Assembly: GCA_010015655.1 (NCBI GenBank)
Contig: ML976806.1
Coordinates: 1 to 64,000, forward strand
Source: Bimuria novae-zelandiae CBS 107.79
Taxonomy: Eukaryota; Ascomycota; Dothideomycetes; Pleosporales; Didymosphaeriaceae
Length of the DNA stretch: 64,000 nucleotides
Direction of reading: 5' to 3'
How positions within the stretch are numbered: the first letter of the stretch is position 1; each line of letters starts with the position of its first letter. The notes beneath the pieces are model-generated. The model was not told the origin of the DNA, ran no database searches, and saw only the letters and a program-made list of their open reading frames with translations. Shown piece after piece: positions 58,016-64,000 of the stretch. The position numbers and the translations under genes were made by a program.

Positions 58016-58217
58016 TGGGCGGGGTCGCTCGGCATATGCCGCAGCCATTGTTGCTGTGATGCCGCCGACAACGAAAAGTCCTCGCGACTAGGCAGACACC
58101 GAGTGGAAATCGTTCGCGATCGAACCGGGGGCCTTCTATAAGCACAGTTTGTGACTGTATGGGGTACTTCGGCCGCTTCGTACAGTGTGGGTTGTTCAAT
58201 GCGTGTGGGGAGTAAAC

Positions 58218-60200
58218 ATGTTTCGCTCGGTGCGTGGCTTGCAAGCTGCGCGTAGATGGGGAGCCATCAGGGAAAGATTTAAATGCAGGGATAGACGGAG
58301 AGGATTGCTCACGAGGGCGTATGCTGAAGGACCGAGTGAAGTATGAGATCCATTCATTTGGGAAGGAATCCGCCGCTGATGTATATGCCGTGTAGCCGCC
58401 GCTATTGACCCAGACAGTACCGCAGCATTTTCGAGAAATCGTGAGAGATTTTGGGGACAGGAATGCGTGGGTTGCGTTCTTTTTCTTTCCAGTGGATGGC
58501 GAGTGCAGTGCTGATTCCAGAGCAGGGTTATATCGCATCATCAGCGTACCATCTTGACGTATGACCAGTTGAATAAAGATTCTGATGCTCTGGCTCGGGG
58601 ACTGGCGAATCAAGGTGTTAAGAAAGGAGATAGGGTCGCGGTGAGTCTGGGCAATAATCTGGAAAATGCGACGGCTACGTATGCGTTATTTAAACTGGGG
58701 GCTATACTCGTCCCATTGAATCCGGCATTCAACGCTCCTCAAGTCGTGTCTGGGATGAATCACCTCGCTGCTTCGCACCTCCTCATTGGCATGGAAACAA
58801 ACCTTCCGTATAAGGCGCCGAAGTCGAACATAGGATTGCTGGAAGCACTTGTGCCGAATTTAAGAGCCGGGAAGTTGGAGAGCGAGGCCGTACCCAGTCT
58901 GAAGGGAATTACACTCGTGAACAACTCTGCTGGGAGAATAGACACGTCAGAATATAAGTGCACGGTCCCGTACGAGAGCGTAGTAGAGGATGGCCGGAAC
59001 GGCAAAGGTTTGGAAGACATAGTGTTGGACCCCAACGAGATCATCAACATCCAATTCACCAGTGGGACCACAAGCGTGCCCAAAGCCGCCTGCCTCTCCC
59101 ACTGCTCGATTCTCAACAACGGAAAATCGATCGGTGACCGCATGCTCCTCACCGAGAAAGACGTCGTCGTCTGCCCTCCACCGCTATTCCACTGCTTCGG
59201 CTGCATCCTAGGCTACATGGCGACCGCGACGCACGGCTCCGCCATCGTCTTCGCAGCCGAAGCCTTCCACCCCTTACACACGCTCCACGCCGTGCAAGAA
59301 TACAAAGGCACAGCCCTCTACGGCGTCCCCACCATGTTCATCGCGGAGCTCGAGCTCCTTGCCAACGGCACCGTCCCCTACGAAGGCTTCCAGTATCTCC
59401 GCACCGGTATCGCAGCCGGGTCCTCCATCCCCGCTGAGCTCATGCGCAAACTGCACAAAACGCTCAACCTCACCGAACTCACGATCTGCTACGGTATGAC
59501 GGAGACCAGTCCCGTGAGCGCGATGACCACGACAGACGACCCGCTTGATAAGCGCATCGACAGCGTGGGGAAGCTCATACCGCACGTCGCCGCTAAAGTT
59601 GTCGATCCTGCTGATCGCACGCGCATCTTGGGGCCCGATGAGCGCGGCGAGCTCGTAGTGTCGGGATACCTGACTATGCGCGGGTACTGGGGCGATGCGG
59701 AGAAGACTGCCGAGGTGCTCATCCCCGACGACGAGGGAAGGATGTGGATGCATACCGGCGACGAAGCGAGCATGGACGAGGAAGGGTATGTGAAGATCAC
59801 TGGGAGGATCAAAGACCTTATCATCAGAGGTGGAGAAAATATCCATCCGTTGGAAGTAGAAAACTGTTTGTTTGCGAACGAGAAGGTGAAGGAGGCTAGT
59901 GTGGTGGGTGTGCCGGATGAGAAGCTGGGAGAGTGTGTTGCAGCTTTTGTGGTTAGGCATGATGGGGAGAACTTAGATGCCGAGGAGGTAAGGGCTTGGG
60001 TTCGGGAAAGGTTAAGTCATCACCTGGGTGAGTTCATGCATGCGGCTTTAGGTGTATGAGGGGGTGCTAACGGGTGTGTAGTGCCAAAGTACGTCTTTTG
60101 GGTGGATAGCTATCCGAAGACGCCGAGTGGGAAGATACGGAAGGTGGAGCTGAGGGACATGGGAATTGCACTTGTAAAGGAAGGGAAGGGCTTGAATTAA
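58218..60200 (+). CDS. Acyl-CoA synthetase, AMP-binding, probably mitochondrial
   Basis: Predicted 601-residue ANL-superfamily ligase that activates a fatty or related acid to its CoA thioester through an acyl-adenylate; closest in layout to the ACSF2/medium-chain group. Four exons: 58218-58340, 58414-58470, 58521-60027, 60082-60200. The N-terminus MFRSVRGLQAARRWGAIRER is Arg-rich without acids, a mitochondrial presequence. The P-loop-like motif is TSGTTSVPKAA near 240, then YGMTETSP, HTGDEASMDEEGYVKITGR and the catalytic lysine in TPSGKIRK in the last exon. The last intron is certain because it restores VPKYVFWVDSYPKTPSGK. The second intron is least certain: donor GTTGCG at 58471, or GTGGGT a few bases earlier with a shifted acceptor. 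A transposon end lies 202 bp upstream, in the promoter. Confidence 0.86.
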
Positions 60201-60422
60201 GTAAGTAGATGAGGATTGTATATACTGACAGTACCTCGCGTCTTGTCTTTTTGTTTTGTTTGTTGCGAATTCCTCATGAAGCGTACATATGCGAAGTCAT
60301 CAGATTAAACAGTCTATCTAGGTATATTACAAACCGCCGCGCTCCCCACGCACCTATATACATGTCTCTATATGCAATTCTATGATCCCCAGGAGATATT
60401 ACTTGTCGCAGCCGTCCACCCA

Positions 60423-62117
60423 TTACTTCCTCTCCACCTCAACAATGAAGTCATTCCACTCCTGGGCCTTAACCCTGACAACAACACCTAAGCCGGTATC
60501 AAGCTCTTCGCCCACCTGAAGCGGTGCATCATTCAGCTCCCCGCCATTATTATCCCCACATCCACCCGAGCCAGGCTTCGAATCAATAACCCTCACGGGC
60601 CCCTCACCACTCCCGAGCGCCGAGTCCGCCGTATACACCAACACACCCGTCCCACAAGCCCCAGCATCAGCACCCAATGCAGCCCTCACCTCAACCATAA
60701 CATACCCCGTGCTACTCGTCGGCACAGCAACCGCCTTCGGTGCTTCCCTCGTCTCGTCCACGACCTCAATAGCGCCGATACGATGCTCAGTAACGCCCGC
60801 CTCGAGCACACAAACAACCTGCTCCTCCTCCAACCACCCAAGCTGCCACTTATGCCACGCAAACAGATCGGGTGCCTGCGCCGCAATCAGGCCCATCAAA
60901 TCGAACCCGCCAACCCACTTCGTCACTGCCTCGCCTGCCGCATACGGATACAAATCCGGCAGCCCGAGCGCGTGCCCTGTCTCGTGGTTAATCGTCTTGG
61001 GGCCCCACGAGAAGAAAAGGTCCTGGCCGAAGGTGATCGTGCTGCTGATCACCGAGCCGTCTGGCGCCGTGACGTCGACGCCCGTGCTCGTTGAGAAGGA
61101 GATCTCGTCCGCGAATTTTGGCGGGATGATGTAGAGCGTGTCGATGTCGGAGAAGCTGACGGAGGGGCCGGCGGCGGCGAGGGCGTCGTTTATGTAGCGG
61201 AGGTGTGTTTCGAGGGTGAGGGCGCGGGAGTAGTCGTATGAGGAGGAGGGGGAAGGCATGCGGAAGAAGCGGTCGAGGATGGGGACGAGCTCGAGGGAGA
61301 GCTTGCCGTAGGACATGGTTGTGAAGAGTGAACTGGGGGCTGAGGCGATGGGGTCGTAGAGCTCGGAGATGGTGGTGTTGGCGGGGAAGTCGGGGAAGTC
61401 GACGAAGAGGACGGCCGCGCGGAAGGTGCCGGTGTGGGGACCGGAGGACCAGTTGGGGCGGCACGAAGCTGCTATAGTGGGTGTGGGGGTGGGGGTGATG
61501 GAGGCCGTGCTGGTTTCGGGGATGGGGATGGTAGTGGTCTCGTTGCTTGAGGGGGTTGGAATGGGAATGCTTGTGGTGCACTCCTCGGTCGAACTGGGAG
61601 CTGGGACTCCTGTGATGTATCCGGTCGGAGAATACGAGGGCGTTAGAATGGTCGTTGATTCAGACTGAGATTCGATGCAGGTTGCAACATCATCCGAGGG
61701 TGATTGTGTCTGTGTAGGTGAAGGGACCCCTGTGAGGTATCCTTCCGTCGAATTCGGAAAGGGCACTCCTGTGATCCAACGACTTGTAGAGTCCGGAGAA
61801 GGAACGCCCGTGATATAGCCGCTCGTAGAGCTTGGAGCTGGAACCCCAGTGATCCATCTGCTTGTAGAGTCTGGTGCCGGAACTCCAGTGATCCAACCGC
61901 TCGTTGATTCAGGTGCAGGAACGCCCGTGACCCAGTCGCTTACAGAGCTTGGAGATGGAACACCAGTCAAATATCCGTCTGTGATACTAGGTGCCGGGAC
62001 TCCTGTAATCGTGGCAGTTTCCGTCGAAGACTCATCACAATCATAGCCAGCAAGCGGCAGAGCTTGCACACTTGATGAAATTGCCGAAATAAGGGCAATC
62101 AACGCCGCCGAATGCAT
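60423..62117 (-). CDS. Secreted M6-type metalloprotease with GVPAP repeats
   Basis: Intronless 564-residue secreted protein. MHSAALIALISAISSSVQAL is a signal peptide. Residues 38-141 are eight tandem 13-residue repeats of the form TGVPAPxSTSxWI, followed by a Ser/Thr/Pro-rich stretch with one more stray copy, a likely heavily O-glycosylated stalk. The catalytic domain (about 215-560) resembles the M6 immune-inhibitor-A family: FRAAVLFVDFPDFPANT, MSYGKLSLELVPI, the zinc motif in NHETGHALGLPDLYPY near 376, and GGFDLMGLIAAQAPDLFAWHKWQLGWL. HETGH fits HExxH, and the downstream acid is plausible in the family. It probably cleaves proteins outside the cell or at the wall. It is convergent with the acyl-CoA synthetase gene. 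Confidence 0.87.
   Translation of the reverse strand: MHSAALIALISAISSSVQALPLAGYDCDESSTETATITGVPAPSITDGYLTGVPSPSSVSDWVTGVPAPESTSGWITGVPAPDSTSRWITGVPAPSSTSGYITGVPSPDSTSRWITGVPFPNSTEGYLTGVPSPTQTQSPSDDVATCIESQSESTTILTPSYSPTGYITGVPAPSSTEECTTSIPIPTPSSNETTTIPIPETSTASITPTPTPTIAASCRPNWSSGPHTGTFRAAVLFVDFPDFPANTTISELYDPIASAPSSLFTTMSYGKLSLELVPILDRFFRMPSPSSSYDYSRALTLETHLRYINDALAAAGPSVSFSDIDTLYIIPPKFADEISFSTSTGVDVTAPDGSVISSTITFGQDLFFSWGPKTINHETGHALGLPDLYPYAAGEAVTKWVGGFDLMGLIAAQAPDLFAWHKWQLGWLEEEQVVCVLEAGVTEHRIGAIEVVDETREAPKAVAVPTSSTGYVMVEVRAALGADAGACGTGVLVYTADSALGSGEGPVRVIDSKPGSGGCGDNNGGELNDAPLQVGEELDTGLGVVVRVKAQEWNDFIVEVERK
61695..62006 (-). repeat. 39-bp coding minisatellite in protease gene
   Basis: Eight tandem 39-bp units encode the TGVPAP repeats. 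Units differ at several bases, so the array is not freshly expanded. Alternating endings (GYL/GYI and SRWI/SGWI) suggest higher-order duplication. Confidence 0.8.
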
Positions 62118-63300
62118 ATCAACAACAGATGCGAGATGAGGAATTGATTAAGGAAAGATAGCTCGAGATGCGTTGCTTAGAGTGGAACGAAGGAAGCTGT
62201 TTCGATGTAGAACATGAAGTCACTGTTGTTAGCCCTCTTATACTTTCATCTGAATATATTCTAACATTTTTTCACAGCCTATTTACTCGGTGTAGTTGGC
62301 AACAGTGGTGGTGGCTAGCTGTTGCCAAGAGTACTTAGCCGTTGTATACTTGGTTGGTGGGGCAGCTGAAGGAGGCTGAGGTGGAAATTACTGGACAGGC
62401 TCAGCCGCACCGAATCGGCAGCCTCCGAGCATCTCAGCCCTTGGCGGTGAAACTCCAGAAACATAGGGCTATGCAGACCGACAGAAAATATGTCCTACGA
62501 TTCGGAAATATTCTGGTGTAACCGTCTCTTTCGCAGGCAGCCACAGTACCTGCAACGGCGCGTCAACGCGGATGGGAACTAGTACACAGTGGCTGGGTGG
62601 ATATTGCTTCGAACTTCTGTTCTTTAGAGGCTGGTGACTTAGTGTTGCTGCATGGACGGGGATTTGCTTGTACAGGCTCATGTGGTAGACCTTTAAGGTA
62701 TGCTGTGAAAGGCCTTCGCCTACCGACCTGGACGTTCAGCCTCTGATCGAGCGACAAACGCTATGCCATTTCCAAGAACAGGGGCTTTGTGACGCCACTA
62801 AATAGTGACTGACGTCTACAAACTCTCTGTTTCCAATGCATGGAAAGCGGTGAGTTGTGGGCTTGGCACATTATTAGTGCGAAGCTAGGTATCTACCGAT
62901 CGAACAGAGTTCATGGGACTAGTGCCTAGCTGCTGGAGAAATGGGACTGCTCCCTCGTGTAAAGGTGAAAGTTTTGACCATAAGAACCCCAATTAATCGC
63001 TGGTGTGTTATCCTAGGATAAGTAGTAAAATAGTCAACTTTTAGCTATACGTGAGAGCGGCTGTCGCAGTACCTACTCACCTCCGTGGAAATGGGAAGAT
63101 CGAGGCAGACGGACAGATAAGAGCCACGAGGCAAGGCAGCGGAACGGAATCCAACATGATACCGGCTTCCGAGTTATCCGCATTTTGCTAGGCTGCAGCT
63201 TTGGTCAAATCTGCGGCGCGTCTATCCAGATCGTCTATCTGCAGCCAAGTCAATAGCAGTTTGCCAGTCTCTGCAGAAGTCTGCGACGCGAATTCACGAC
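62118..63300. other. Intergenic region, no gene seen
   Basis: 1.18 kb between the divergent protease and TMEM205-like genes. Short open frames near 62469-62757 have no recognisable domains. It should hold both promoters. Confidence 0.5.
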
Positions 63301-63900
63301 ATGCCTTCGTTTCCCATGCTTTCCACAATCCTTATTCCGGCTCATCTTTTAGCATATTCAACACTCCTCGGTACCCAACTCTATCAGAGCTTCGTAGCGG
63401 TCAAAGTGGCGTATCAAGCGCTCCCGTCTGATGCCTTTACGATGTTGCAGAAACGCGCCTTCCCAGTGTACTTCCGTACTCAGTCAGCTCTGATTGTTCT
63501 ATCCGCCCTCACGTTTCCTCCGCACGGTCCTGCCGCTTTGATCAAGAACAGGGGAGACTGGATTCCTTTCTTGGTGGCTGGGGTAATGGCAGGCTTCAAT
63601 TTGGTGGTATATGGGCCGAGAACTAGCAGATTGATGATGATTAGACGCTTTCAAGGTAAGCGCACTGGTGGCTGGCCCTGCTAGATATCGTCTACAGTTA
63701 CTGACGTCGTTGCTCTAGCTGAAGCGAGTGCACGGCAGGGCGATGGAGCAGCTGAACAGCGCAACGACAAGACGAAGTGCGTGGACAGAGCGTTCTCTCG
63801 GAATCATGCGATGAGCATTCATCTGAACCTGATAACGATCGGAGCGACGCTCTGGTATGGGTGGAGACTGGCCTGGAGACTGGACGTCAGACTGGGGTGA
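63301..63900 (+). CDS. TMEM205-like small membrane protein
   Basis: Predicted 178-residue integral membrane protein. Exons 63301-63655 and 63719-63900 flank a 63-bp intron. Four hydrophobic segments are visible: ILIPAHLLAYSTLLGTQLY, YFRTQSALIVLSAL, WIPFLVAGVMAGFNLVVYGP and a C-terminal ITIGATLWYGWRLAW. QKRAFPVYF and FSRNHAMSIHLNL before the last helix match the TMEM205-like family, whose function in fungi is not established. The short loop between helices 3 and 4 is Gln/Arg/Asp-rich. The intron is supported because it restores frame into that motif. The ATG at 63301 is the first that places helix 1 at the N-terminus. Confidence 0.85.
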
Positions 63901-64000
63901 AGTCGTACGACAATTACCCAGGATAAAGATAAAAAAGGACTTGATTTATGTTCTGAGATTGATTAAGACGCTTTGGATTATCGCTTGATGAAGATCGCGT

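Noticed and set aside
60988..61581. 197-residue minus-strand open frame rich in His, Pro and Arg
   Set aside because: It is a shadow frame of the metalloprotease gene, with composition driven by GC-rich codons.

Overview
The window comes from a filamentous ascomycete. Most genes carry several introns of about 45-75 bp with fungal splice signals, housekeeping genes have clear ascomycete orthologues (Rho1 GEF, V-ATPase c', Ssk1, PKA, haspin), and there are long AT-rich blocks and transposon relics whose coding Gln codons have become TAG, the mark of repeat-induced point mutation (RIP). This, with Fot1/pogo and Ty1/copia elements, suits a dothideomycete such as a member of the Pleosporales, but that placement is inference.

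Layout. About 60-6820 is an AT-rich RIP block with no intact gene, interrupted by a GC-rich solo LTR (3497-3669) flanked by 5-bp duplications. 7.8-30.5 kb is an island of nine metabolic genes: MFS transporter (-), beta-lactamase-fold serine-hydrolase homologue (+), ATP-grasp ligase (-), FMN split-barrel flavoprotein (-), cystathionine gamma-synthase (+), aspartate-aminotransferase-like enzyme (+), glutathione S-transferase (-), aspartate kinase (-) and HpcH/HpaI aldolase (-). A 5.5-kb Ty1/copia element with two identical LTRs sits 3 bp past the cystathionine gamma-synthase stop codon and divides the island. 30.7-34.3 kb holds a 5'-truncated copia relic and a Fot1-like fragment. From 34.8 kb onward the genes are mostly core: a 2EXR-type protein, a secreted 5'-nucleotidase-family phosphoesterase, Rom2-type Rho GEF, Vma11, PKA catalytic subunit, a small zinc-ribbon-like protein, Ssk1, haspin, a Fot1/pogo element with 46-bp perfect terminal repeats, a mitochondrial-type acyl-CoA synthetase, a repeat-bearing secreted M6 metalloprotease and a TMEM205-like membrane protein.

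How the island may work. It looks like a biosynthetic gene cluster with no PKS or NRPS. Aspartate kinase and cystathionine gamma-synthase would commit aspartate to an activated homoserine C4 unit and attach it to a nucleophile. The aldolase and aminotransferase would make a hydroxy-amino acid, the flavoprotein and GST would tailor, the ATP-grasp enzyme would form an amide, the beta-lactamase-like protein would cleave or transfer an acyl group, and the MFS protein would export. Paralogues of aspartate kinase and of gamma-type PLP enzymes are also co-clustered in the loline and fusaric acid pathways. Recurring CGG-type motifs upstream of the genes (TCGGCCGA, TCCGAG, a shared 15-mer and a shared 11-mer) support co-regulation. 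The product is unknown.

Gene models below were built by hand from splice sites and reading-frame continuity. No database search was possible.
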